Positions 1 to 6,219 of a stretch of 6,498 nt of DNA are shown piece by piece. Under the pieces are notes generated by a model, which did no database searches, was not told where the DNA came from, and was given only the letters and a program-made list of their open reading frames with translations. The stretch lies in NCBI GenBank assembly GCA_963642995.1, contig CAVIIZ010000045.1:1-6498 (forward strand), read 5' to 3'. The DNA comes from CAVAWX01 sp963642995 (lineage in GTDB: Bacteria > Actinomycetota > Coriobacteriia > Coriobacteriales > QAMH01). Made by a program: the position numbers and the translations under genes. Numbering within the stretch: the stretch's first letter is position 1; every line of letters starts with the position of its first letter.

Positions 1-98
1 ATTGGGGCGGGCGCACACGCAAAACCCACAAGTGGGCTACACTCGCGGTTCACACTGGATTCAAACGGCCGGCTTCAGCCGACGCGAAAAGGGGAAAC

Positions 99-2324
99 GT
101 GCGCGAAAACGCTCCAGACGACACGAACGTGCCCGGCAAGGCGCGCACGAAAAGCGGCATCGCGCAAGATTCGTACGCGCCGCAGGCGGCGGCGAGTGCG
201 ACAGCGCGGCCGTCCGTCTCGATAGTGGTGCCCGTCTACAATGCGCTGCCCTACCTGCGCCCAGCCCTCGAATCGCTGGCTGCGCAAACGCTGGATTCAA
301 TCGAGTTTATCTGCGTAAACGACGGCTCGACCGACGATTCGCTTGCCGTGATGGAAAAGTTTGCCGCCCGCGACGCGCGCTTTCAGGTGCTCGACCGCAA
401 AAACGGCGGCTACGGGCGCGCGATGAATATCGGCATCGAGGCGGCGACAGGTGAATACATCGGCATCTTGGAGCCCGACGACATCGTGCCCCCCGAAATG
501 TTTTCAGAGCTTTATGCCGACGCGCAGCTACCCGACAACGGTTCTGCCGACGTCGTGAAGTCCTCCTTCTACCAGCTCTACGACGGCGATGCCGAGCATC
601 CGACGCACATCATCGAGCGCGACCTTTTGGGTATAGGACTGCCAAAGGACACCTGCGTCGTGCGCGCGACCGACATCCCCACCGTCTTCATGAACCACCC
701 CTCGATCTGGACTTGCATCTACCGTGCGGATTTCCTGCGCGACAAGCAAATCCGTTTCGTCGAGGCGCCCGGCGCGGGCTGGGTGGACAACCCCTTCCTT
801 TTCGAGACATTGTGCCAGGCCGACACCATCGTCTTCGATCCGCGGCCGTTTTATCGCTACCGCCGCACGAACGAAAATGCCTCGTCGTATCTGAAGAACT
901 GGCAGATCCCCCTCGATCGAACCGACGAGATCTTGGACCTGCGCGACTCGCTGCCCATTCGCGACCTCTACCTGCGCATGATCATCGCAAAGCGCTCGTT
1001 TTACTACTATCAAAGCATCCTGAACGGCATGGAATTCGACACCTTCGAGCCGAAACTGTGGGAGCGTATGGGCGCCGAGCTGGCGCGTTTCTCGCCGCGC
1101 GAGGTCGTGCGAAACCCGCACTTGAACCACGACCACGTACGCTTCTACCTGGACATGACCGGTCGCAGCTTGAAGAAGGTGAAACGCCGCAGTGCCTGCG
1201 TGCCCGCATCCACGCGCCTGTCGGTGGTCTCGCATGGGAAAAACCGCTGCGCCTACGTCTACGAGCACCTTGAGGGCTTTTTGCGCACCGCGCCGTGCGA
1301 AACCGAGTTTGTATGGCAAGACGCCGGCGGCAGCACGGATGCCACGCAGCGCTTCGTGGACGAGATTGCCACACGCGACGAGCGGGTGAGCTACCGCACG
1401 GCGCCGACGGCAACCCTTGCCGAGGACCTGGCAGGCGAGTGGGTCTTTTTCACCGCACACGACACGCAGCTCGCCTCGAAAAAGGCGCTCGGCCAGATGA
1501 TGGAGACTTTGAATGCGACGAAGGCCGACCTCGTCTGCTTCGGCGCGGCGCGCACAGCCGACAAACGCTGCGGCTTCATGGAGCGCGACGAGGCGCTGGG
1601 CACGCTTTTTGCCTGTGCAGACGGGCGTTTGTCGAACGTGGCCGTGCGCCGCGAGGCGCTGGCCTATGTCCTAGCGGATTTCGGTGAAAACGACGGCGCG
1701 CAAGGCGGCGGTACCGACAGCGCAGTCGATTTCTTGGCCGACGAGGGCCGCGAGCTTTTCGCCGCGCTCGCGCTGGCCGCACATGGTGGCATCGAATTTG
1801 TGGAACGCGCGACGACAAAGCATTTGCGCCGCAGCCAGAAGGTACCTTCCATCGTGCTGCCGCCACGTGCGGCCGACATCGCCGAAACACACGTCCCCGC
1901 GCTGCAGCGCATCAAGAAGCGCATGGCCGCGGTCGGCATCGCCTCCGAGTTCGCCAAAGCCGCAGAAGCGGACTTTGCCACTTACGTCGCCCGCCTCATG
2001 GTGGCCGACCTCGACACGGCCGAGACGCGCGAAGCCTTCACCGACCTGGCCGCCATGTTCACCGAAGAGCACATCCCTGCGCTCATAGGCGACATCGAAC
2101 GCTTCACCCCCCTGCAAAAAGGCAGCGCTCTTGAGCTGCTGTGGCAGCTGCAACACGGCCGCGACTGCTATCTTTTCGCCCGCCCGGAGGCCGCCTATCT
2201 CGACAAGCTCGTCGGCCGCAAAGCCCTCGTGCAACGTGCGCGCGGCCTGCTCGCCAAGTTCTCGTGGCTGCCCGGCCCCACACACTGGTTTCACACGCTC
2301 TCGCGCCGCGTAAGCGGGCTCTAA
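99..2324 (+). CDS. Family 2 glycosyltransferase with a second, degenerate GT2-like module
   Basis: This 741-residue protein probably transfers a sugar from a nucleotide-sugar donor to a cell-surface glycan on the cytoplasmic side of the membrane. Residues about 39-150 form a classic GT-A domain: SVSIVVPVYN at 39-48, the VNDGSTDDS nucleotide-binding loop at 73-81, and the EPDD metal-binding (DXD-type) motif at 125-128. A WVDNPF motif at 228-233 fits the acceptor/catalytic part seen in capsule and teichoic GT2 enzymes. Residues about 372-485 look like a second copy of the fold: RLSVVSHG, then DAGGSTDAT, then GEWVFFTAHDT, with the DXD motif lost. The remaining C-terminal third is helical and unrecognised. 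No signal peptide or clear membrane segment is visible. The GTG start is chosen because AAAAGGGG lies 4 nt upstream; the first 37 residues are polar and low in conservation signal. The stop is 16 bp before the phosphotransferase gene, so the two are probably cotranscribed. Donor and acceptor cannot be read from sequence. Confidence 0.9.
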   Translation: MRENAPDDTNVPGKARTKSGIAQDSYAPQAAASATARPSVSIVVPVYNALPYLRPALESLAAQTLDSIEFICVNDGSTDDSLAVMEKFAARDARFQVLDRKNGGYGRAMNIGIEAATGEYIGILEPDDIVPPEMFSELYADAQLPDNGSADVVKSSFYQLYDGDAEHPTHIIERDLLGIGLPKDTCVVRATDIPTVFMNHPSIWTCIYRADFLRDKQIRFVEAPGAGWVDNPFLFETLCQADTIVFDPRPFYRYRRTNENASSYLKNWQIPLDRTDEILDLRDSLPIRDLYLRMIIAKRSFYYYQSILNGMEFDTFEPKLWERMGAELARFSPREVVRNPHLNHDHVRFYLDMTGRSLKKVKRRSACVPASTRLSVVSHGKNRCAYVYEHLEGFLRTAPCETEFVWQDAGGSTDATQRFVDEIATRDERVSYRTAPTATLAEDLAGEWVFFTAHDTQLASKKALGQMMETLNATKADLVCFGAARTADKRCGFMERDEALGTLFACADGRLSNVAVRREALAYVLADFGENDGAQGGGTDSAVDFLADEGRELFAALALAAHGGIEFVERATTKHLRRSQKVPSIVLPPRAADIAETHVPALQRIKKRMAAVGIASEFAKAAEADFATYVARLMVADLDTAETREAFTDLAAMFTEEHIPALIGDIERFTPLQKGSALELLWQLQHGRDCYLFARPEAAYLDKLVGRKALVQRARGLLAKFSWLPGPTHWFHTLSRRVSGL

Positions 2325-2340
2325 GGGCGGCGCGGGCACG

Positions 2341-3474
2341 ATGAAAACCGCTGCCGTACGCATTGCCACCGCACTGCTGGCCGCCTTCTACTGGCTGTGC
2401 CGACTCCTGCCCGCCAAACAGCGCATCGTCATGTTGAGCCGCCAAAGCGACCAGGCGCCCGTCGACTTCATCTTGCTGGCCGATTGGGTGGCACACACGC
2501 ATCCCGGCTGGGAGTGCGTCATTCTCGCCAAGAAGCTCTCAGGCGCGGGCTACGCCTTGCACATGCTGCGGCAGGTCTACCACATCGCCCGTGCGCGCGC
2601 CGTCGTGCTCGACTCCTATTGCATCGTCGTCAGCCTGCTTGATGCGCGCATCGCCGCACCCGTCTTGCAGATATGGCACTCGCTGGGCGACATGAAGAGA
2701 TTCGGCTACACAGCCCTCGACACGCCGGATGGACGCAGCTCCGCCACGGCGCGGCTCATGCATATGCACGCCGGCTACGATTCCATACTCTGCTCGTCGC
2801 TGTCCTTCGTCGAGAAGTTGCGCGCGAGCTTCGGGGCGCCGCGTGAAAAAATGTACGAGGCACCGCTGCCGCGCGTGGACCTGCTCGTGAACCCGGCGGT
2901 GCGTGCGATGCGGCGCGCAGAGATTCTCGCGGCATATCCCGAGCTGGCCGGCAAGAAGACCATCGTCTATTGCCCGACCTTCCGGCGCGATGCCTCGGCC
3001 GGCGAAAAGAAGGCTGCCCGCGCGCTCGTCGATGCTGTCGATTTCACCCACTACAACCTCGTGTTCAAGAAGCACCCCATCAGCAGCCTGCACATCGACG
3101 ATACGCGGGTGCTGCAAGACTACGACACGAGCCTCGACATGCTCTACGTGGCCGACTACGCCATCAGCGACTACTCGACCGTCATCTACGAGGCGGGCCT
3201 GCTGGAGGTGCCGGTCTTTCTCTACGCCTGGGATTGGGACGCCCGCCGCACACGCCAAGACCTCTCCATCGACATCGAGCACGACGTGCCGACGCTGTTC
3301 ACAGACGACGCAAAGGCCATCGTGGCCGCCATCGAGACCGGCGAATTCGACGCGGCCGCCTATAGGGACTTCACGAAGCGCAACGTGGCCGTACCGGATG
3401 GCATGAGCTGCACCGAGCGCGTCGGCGCGCACCTGTTCGCCATGGTCGAGCAGGGCAAATGCAACCCCCGCTGA
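2341..3474 (+). CDS. CDP-glycerol/CDP-ribitol polyol-phosphate transferase (TagB/TagF/TarF-like)
   Basis: This 377-residue protein belongs to the CDP-glycerol glycerophosphotransferase family, which moves glycerol- or ribitol-phosphate from a CDP-polyol onto a lipid-linked or glycan acceptor in teichoic-acid and related capsule synthesis. Family landmarks appear in order: IWHSLGDMKRFG at 111-122 (its His corresponds to the conserved HG-type histidine), PLPRVD at 175-180, IVYCPTFRR at 208-216 (the usual APTFR), FKKHP at 242-246 (the usual RxHP), and ADYAISDYSTVIYE at 271-284 (the usual ITDYSS). A stretch of acidic and aromatic residues (WDWD, 297-300) follows, as is usual. Residues about 6-24 are hydrophobic and could anchor the protein at the membrane face. 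The length matches the single catalytic domain; there is no fused glycosyltransferase. The ATG follows the upstream stop by 16 bp with only a weak GGGCGG-like ribosome site. Glycerol versus ribitol specificity cannot be decided, although the nearby TarI-like gene leans toward ribitol or another alditol. Confidence 0.92.
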   Translation: MKTAAVRIATALLAAFYWLCRLLPAKQRIVMLSRQSDQAPVDFILLADWVAHTHPGWECVILAKKLSGAGYALHMLRQVYHIARARAVVLDSYCIVVSLLDARIAAPVLQIWHSLGDMKRFGYTALDTPDGRSSATARLMHMHAGYDSILCSSLSFVEKLRASFGAPREKMYEAPLPRVDLLVNPAVRAMRRAEILAAYPELAGKKTIVYCPTFRRDASAGEKKAARALVDAVDFTHYNLVFKKHPISSLHIDDTRVLQDYDTSLDMLYVADYAISDYSTVIYEAGLLEVPVFLYAWDWDARRTRQDLSIDIEHDVPTLFTDDAKAIVAAIETGEFDAAAYRDFTKRNVAVPDGMSCTERVGAHLFAMVEQGKCNPR

Positions 3475-3484
3475 GCCGCCGCGT

Positions 3485-3522
3485 CAAGCCGCCCACCACC
3501 TGGCTCGAAGGTGGCCTGCTTG
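3485..3522 (+). terminator. Imperfect hairpin after the phosphotransferase gene, possible weak terminator
   Basis: CAAGC (3485-3489) can pair with GCTTG (3518-3522), and inside this CCACC (3493-3497) pairs with GGTGG (3510-3514). A single G-C pair and two mismatches lie between the stems, and the loop is 12 nt. It begins about 10 bp after the TGA of the phosphotransferase gene, where transcript ends are expected. No T-run follows, so it is not a canonical intrinsic terminator; it may act as an mRNA 3'-end stabiliser or have no role. Confidence 0.3.
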
Positions 3523-3563
3523 CGCATACAACATATCCCATCTTCTGACATGCAGGCGGAAAA

Positions 3564-3580
3564 CAAGATGATTGCTCTTG
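3564..3580. promoter_or_regulatory. Inverted repeat CAAGA-N7-TCTTG, candidate antitoxin operator
   Basis: Perfect 5-bp arms are separated by 7 bp. The right arm overlaps the proposed -35 box (3578-3583) of the toxin-antitoxin promoter. Ribbon-helix-helix antitoxins commonly repress their own promoter by binding short inverted repeats there, so this is a sensible operator candidate. The arms are short enough to occur by chance, and no second copy was found in the window. Confidence 0.35.
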
Positions 3581-3606
3581 AGACCGCACAGGTTTTGTCA
3601 TACGAT
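3578..3606 (+). promoter_or_regulatory. Sigma-70-type promoter candidate for the toxin-antitoxin pair
   Basis: TTGAGA (3578-3583, 5 of 6 to TTGACA) and TACGAT (3601-3606, 4 of 6 to TATAAT) are separated by exactly 17 bp. Transcription would start near 3613, giving a leader of about 16 nt that contains the ribosome site for the TTG start at 3629. It lies in the most AT-rich stretch of the window, between the phosphotransferase stop and the toxin gene, so the pair can be expressed independently of the upstream genes. Confidence 0.55.
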
Positions 3607-3617
3607 ACTAGAAAAAG

Positions 3618-3623
3618 AAGGAG
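3618..3623 (+). promoter_or_regulatory. Ribosome binding site AAGGAG that decides the TTG start
   Basis: AAGGAG ends 5 nt before the TTG codon at 3629. The first in-frame ATG (3650) is 26 nt away from this site and has no site of its own. The other upstream TTG codons in the same frame (3572, 3578) lie within or before the proposed promoter. Confidence 0.65.
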
Positions 3624-3628
3624 CCGCA

Positions 3629-3907
3629 TTGAACCTGGACTTCGAGAACATGCATCTTGCGATTCACGATCATGCGACAAAACATGGTTTGACAGACGAG
3701 CAAATCGAACATGCATGGCGCAATGCGGTGGACTACATCATCGTCGAAGGGCCGGACAGCATCGTTGATTTGAAAGTCATCGGATTCGACACGCAAGGCC
3801 GCGGGATCGAGATAACGGCAGCAATCAAGGGAAACGAGTGCGCTCTGATCTACCACGCGAACTCACCGATATCGCATCGAGCGCTTGTCGAATTCGGGCT
3901 TGCCTGA
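3629..3907 (+). CDS. Small BrnT-like toxin candidate of a type II toxin-antitoxin pair (TTG start)
   Basis: This 92-residue protein is read from a TTG codon placed 5 nt after AAGGAG; a start at ATG 3650 would give 85 residues. I do not recognise an exact family. The plan resembles BrnT ribonuclease toxins: an N-terminal HATKHGLTDEQIEHAW segment (15-30) like the BrnT KHG-S-F-EEA motif, a central strand pair LKVIGFDTQGRGIEIT (48-63) like the RfrliG...g block, and a C-terminal ALIYHANSPISHRAL strand and helix (72-86) where BrnT has IRIISAR. Charged residues suited to RNA binding or catalysis (His15, Lys18, His19, His76, His83, Arg84) are visible but unproven. The toxin-first, antitoxin-second order with a 13-bp gap matches brnTA operons. 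Three sampled 60-base lines within the gene count 47%, 50% and 58% GC, against 67% for one line of the upstream gene, which suggests acquisition by transfer. It could instead be another small cytoplasmic protein of unknown role. Confidence 0.6.
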   Translation: MNLDFENMHLAIHDHATKHGLTDEQIEHAWRNAVDYIIVEGPDSIVDLKVIGFDTQGRGIEITAAIKGNECALIYHANSPISHRALVEFGLA

Positions 3908-3920
3908 AAAGGAGGAGTCA

Positions 3921-4229
3921 ATGGCCGTGAAACATTTCAGCGACGAAGACGCCGTGAAGGAGTTCGGCTTCACTCCAAGAGAGCTTGCCGAACTTTCAAA
4001 ACGTGCGCAAGTTTACGACAGCGGCAAATGGCCGGACGGCGCGTCCGTGATTCGCCCACATGGGGGCAGACCCGCTGTTTTGCAGGGAGAAGAGACGAAA
4101 ACCGTCTCGATTCGCGTGAACGAGAGCCGCCTCGAAGCAATGGATGACGAGGCAGACCGCAGGGGGTTGACGCGTTCCGGCGCCTTCCGCGAAGCCATCG
4201 ATGTATGGCTTGCCACACGGGCATGCTGA
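3921..4229 (+). CDS. Ribbon-helix-helix antitoxin / transcriptional regulator (BrnA/CopG-like)
   Basis: This 102-residue protein probably neutralises the preceding toxin and represses the shared promoter as a dimer. The C-terminal half has the ribbon-helix-helix pattern: a beta strand KTVSIRVN at 60-67, helix 1 at about 68-82 (rich in Glu, Asp and Arg), the LTRS turn at 83-86, and helix 2 GAFREAIDVWLA at 87-98. The N-terminal half (FSDEDAVKEFGFTPRELAEL, 6-25) is charged and helical and probably wraps the toxin. DNA-binding at the C-terminus is also the arrangement in BrnA. The ATG is chosen because a strong AAAAGGAGGAG site (3907-3917) precedes it with about 5 nt spacing; upstream in-frame codons would overlap the toxin gene. 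The regulator fold is clear; the antitoxin role is inferred from pairing. Confidence 0.8.
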   Translation: MAVKHFSDEDAVKEFGFTPRELAELSKRAQVYDSGKWPDGASVIRPHGGRPAVLQGEETKTVSIRVNESRLEAMDDEADRRGLTRSGAFREAIDVWLATRAC

Positions 4230-4235
4230 CTTCAG

Positions 4236-4259
4236 CGCACCGCAGGGTTCTGCGGCGCG
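4236..4259. terminator. Stem-loop between convergent genes, possible bidirectional terminator
   Basis: CCGCAG (4240-4245) and CTGCGG (4250-4255) form a perfect 6-bp stem with a GGTT loop. CGC (4236-4238) and GCG (4257-4259) extend it past one A-C mismatch. It lies 6 bp after the antitoxin stop and about 50 bp beyond the - strand epimerase stop, so it could end transcripts from both sides. Neither strand has a T-run immediately after the stem; an A6 tract at 4278-4283 is on the wrong side for the - strand. Confidence 0.4.
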
Positions 4260-4307
4260 AGATGTGCCTGTTTGCGGAAAAAACACACAGTCCATTGTTG
4301 CAGCTCG

Positions 4308-5375
4308 CTATTCCTGCAGCCAGGCGGCGAGGCGCGTGTACATGTCCGCGAGGCCGTAGGCCGGTTGCCAGCCGAGCGCCTGCACGGCAGACGTGTCGAG
4401 CGGCAGATGGTGCTCGGGCGGATAGGGCGCATCCGGGTCGACCTCGACGCGCACCCGCGTCCGCCCGCCGCCCAGCCGCGCCGCCACAAGGTCGGCCATC
4501 TCCCTCACCGAGCAGTACGTGGCCTCGTTGGCGACGTTGTAGGCCGCGCCGTCGCCGCCATGCAGCAGCACCGTCAAGACGCCCGTGACGGCGTCGGAGA
4601 CGTCGCAGTACATGCGCGTGCTGGCGCCGCTCGTCTTCAAGACGATGTCGTCTCCCGCCAGCGCGGCATGCGCGAACTGCGAGAACACGCGCCCGTCGTC
4701 TCCGGGGACGCCCGGCCCGAAGCACTGGGAAAGGCGCACGGACCGGGCCCGCACGCCGTATTCGGCCGCATAGGCCGCGGCCATCTGCTCGGCCATGCGC
4801 TTGCTTTGGGGATAGCAGCCGCGAAGGGCAAGCGGGTCGAGGTAGCCCAGATCGCGCTCGGAGAGCCTGCGCGCAAGACCGGCCTCGGCGTTGCCGTCGC
4901 CGTAGACCTCCATGCTGGACAGGCAGACGATGCCCGCGTCCTGCGCGCGCGCGAGCTCGAGCATGCAGTACGCGCCGTCCACGATGGCCAGTATCGTCTC
5001 GACGGGATGCGCGGCGAAGAAGGCGCTGGCCGTGGGCGCGGCGCAATGCACGATGTAGTCGCAGGCCAGGCTCGTGTCGGTGAAGGTGGAAACGTCGCCT
5101 TGCGCAAACGACAGGCCGTCTGCCTCGCCGTAGCCGTCCAGCACGCGCCGTGCCTTGCCCGCATCGCGCACGAGCGCCACGACCCGCGTGCCCGCGTCCA
5201 GCTCGCGGTTGCGCTCCAGCAAAAAGCGCGCGATGTGGCTGCCCACGAGGCCCGTCGCGCCCGTCAGCAGCACGCGCGCACCGTCGAGGGGCGAAAACCG
5301 CGCCCCCTCGCGTCGGGCGAGCGCCGCGCTCTCTGCCTGCAAGTCAAACACGGCCGCCCCCTTCGCCCGCCGCAT
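4308..5375 (-). CDS. NAD-dependent nucleotide-sugar epimerase/dehydratase (extended SDR)
   Basis: This 355-residue protein is a cytoplasmic extended short-chain dehydrogenase/reductase that probably epimerises, dehydrates or decarboxylates a nucleotide-linked sugar for surface polysaccharide. Counted from the chosen start, the NAD-binding TGATGLVG loop is at 38-45, the VHCAAP motif at 109-114, the active-site serine in CLSSMEVYG at 151-159, and the YxxxK catalytic pair in YPQSK at 188-192. These are followed by the RLSQCFGPG substrate loop at 214-222, GDDGRVF at 225-231 and the YNVANE block at 279-284. The closest relatives I know are the epimerases of capsule clusters with an N-terminal EDL-type helix before the Rossmann fold. 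The ATG at 5375 leaves 37 residues before the glycine loop, as in that family. A GTG at 5438 is also open, giving 376 residues, but it adds an Ala/Pro/Arg-rich stretch and overlaps the upstream gene by 95 bp instead of 32. Neither start has a good ribosome site, suggesting translational coupling. The substrate is unknown. Confidence 0.88.
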   Translation of the reverse strand: MRRAKGAAVFDLQAESAALARREGARFSPLDGARVLLTGATGLVGSHIARFLLERNRELDAGTRVVALVRDAGKARRVLDGYGEADGLSFAQGDVSTFTDTSLACDYIVHCAAPTASAFFAAHPVETILAIVDGAYCMLELARAQDAGIVCLSSMEVYGDGNAEAGLARRLSERDLGYLDPLALRGCYPQSKRMAEQMAAAYAAEYGVRARSVRLSQCFGPGVPGDDGRVFSQFAHAALAGDDIVLKTSGASTRMYCDVSDAVTGVLTVLLHGGDGAAYNVANEATYCSVREMADLVAARLGGGRTRVRVEVDPDAPYPPEHHLPLDTSAVQALGWQPAYGLADMYTRLAAWLQE

Positions 5376-6162
5376 CGCGATCGCCGCCCGCGCCTGCCAT
5401 GCCCCGGGCGCCGCCGCCGGCCGCGGCGCCGCAAACACGCCCCTCGCCGGCGTCGAAGGCGCCCGCCGCGCCGTCCACGATGCCGGCGAAGCTGTAGAAA
5501 TCGACTGGCGTCGTGATCTTTATGTTTTCCGGGTTGCCCTCGACGACGTGCAGCTCGCATCCGTAGTGCGCCATCAGGCCGGCTGTGTCGATGAAGGCGC
5601 TGCCCAGCCCGTCTTCCACCGCCCGCTCGTGCGCCCGGGCAAGCTCGCCCAACACGAAAGCCTGCGGGGCACGCGCCATCTCGCAGATCGCGCGGTCGAC
5701 TATCTCGACGACGACGCCGTCCTCCTGCCGCACGATGGTCTCTATGGCCGGCACGACCGTGACCGCGCTGCCGTGCGCGTGCACCCCATCGATGCAACGC
5801 GAGATGGTGGCCGCATCCACGAGAGGGCGCACGCCGTCGTGCACGAGGATGCAGGCATCCTCCGCAAAGCGCCCGACGCAGGCGCGCACCCCGTTGCGTA
5901 TGGAGGCCTGCCCGTCGCGCCCACCGGCAACGACGGCATGCACCTTCTCCAAGCCCGCCTGCGCGATGCGCTCCTCCAGAAAGCCGATCCAGTCGGCCAG
6001 GCACACGACGACGATGGCGTCCACCTGCGGGTGCGCCTCGAAGGCCTCCAGGGTGTAGAGGATGATGGGCTTGCCGTGCAGCTCCAAGAACTGCTTCGGG
6101 CGCGAAGCCGAGCTCATGCGCCTGCCTGTGCCCCCCGCGAATACGAGCGCGACGTTTTCCAT
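5344..6162 (-). CDS. tarI: IspD/TarI-family cytidylyltransferase, motifs favour TarI (CDP-ribitol-type synthesis)
   Basis: This 272-residue protein transfers CMP from CTP to a polyol phosphate, most likely D-ribitol-5-phosphate, making a CDP-alditol donor in the cytoplasm. The nucleotide-binding loop FAGGTGRRM (8-16) is followed by RPKQFLELHGKPIILYTLEA (21-40), GGRDGQASIRNG (80-91) and VHDGVRP (107-113). VPAIETI (137-143) and ENIKITTPVDFYSF (212-225) complete the set. AGG rather than AAG, DGVRP rather than DAARP, and NIKITTP rather than NIKVTRP point to TarI/Bcs1 rather than true IspD of the MEP isoprenoid pathway, though automatic annotation may call it ispD. The catalytic core ends near residue 229; the final 43 residues are a Gly/Ala/Arg-rich tail not expected in the family, which usually ends near 235-240. 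The ATG at 6162 puts MENVALVFAGG at the normal family start and has GAGGG 9 nt upstream; an in-frame start at 6216 would add 18 residues. The gene overlaps the downstream epimerase and follows the ACT gene by 57 bp. Confidence 0.87.
   Translation of the reverse strand: MENVALVFAGGTGRRMSSASRPKQFLELHGKPIILYTLEAFEAHPQVDAIVVVCLADWIGFLEERIAQAGLEKVHAVVAGGRDGQASIRNGVRACVGRFAEDACILVHDGVRPLVDAATISRCIDGVHAHGSAVTVVPAIETIVRQEDGVVVEIVDRAICEMARAPQAFVLGELARAHERAVEDGLGSAFIDTAGLMAHYGCELHVVEGNPENIKITTPVDFYSFAGIVDGAAGAFDAGEGRVCGAAAGGGARGMAGAGGDRDAAGEGGGRV
5407..5430. repeat. Perfect GC-only inverted repeat in the cytidylyltransferase-epimerase overlap region
   Basis: GGCGCCGC (5407-5414) and GCGGCGCC (5423-5430) are perfect 8-bp arms around an 8-nt loop. 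In the - strand mRNA it would form a very stable hairpin 31 nt upstream of the epimerase ATG, inside the codons of the cytidylyltransferase tail. It could mask or pace ribosomes entering the epimerase gene, or simply reflect extreme local GC content. Confidence 0.45.
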
Positions 6163-6219
6163 CTCGACGATCCCTCGATTGCCTTTCCCGCGCAGCCGGC
6201 CAAACGGCAAGGCCACGTC

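Noticed and set aside
25..81. Small hairpins CCCAC/GTGGG (25-36) and CGGC-TTCA-GCCG (70-81) upstream of the glycosyltransferase
   Set aside because: The stems are 4-5 bp with no T-run or conserved leader pattern; chance is likely at this GC content.
2..454. An open frame from the left edge overlapping the glycosyltransferase start
   Set aside because: It is very rich in Arg and Ala, lacks motifs, and is contradicted by the GT2 frame from 99.
528..1460. A 310-codon - strand frame opposite the glycosyltransferase, and a similar 297-codon frame at 2539-3432
   Set aside because: Both mirror genes with clear family motifs on the + strand and show none of their own.
4278..4283. A6 tract that would be a T6 run on the - strand, as for an intrinsic terminator of the epimerase gene
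   Set aside because: No stable stem lies immediately before it on the - strand (4284-4307); the nearby hairpin is on its far side.
3970..5046. A 358-codon - strand frame crossing the antitoxin and the epimerase
   Set aside because: It overlaps two well supported genes and its composition is Arg-rich noise.
4272..5516. A 414-codon open frame on the + strand opposite the epimerase
   Set aside because: It is Arg/Ala/Pro-rich without motifs and lies opposite a clear SDR gene; long antisense frames are common in DNA with this GC content.
5344..6162. Housekeeping IspD (MEP-pathway) identity for the cytidylyltransferase
   Set aside because: Not excluded, but the motifs AGG, DGVRP, VPAIETI and NIKITTP and the surface-polymer context fit TarI/Bcs1 better.
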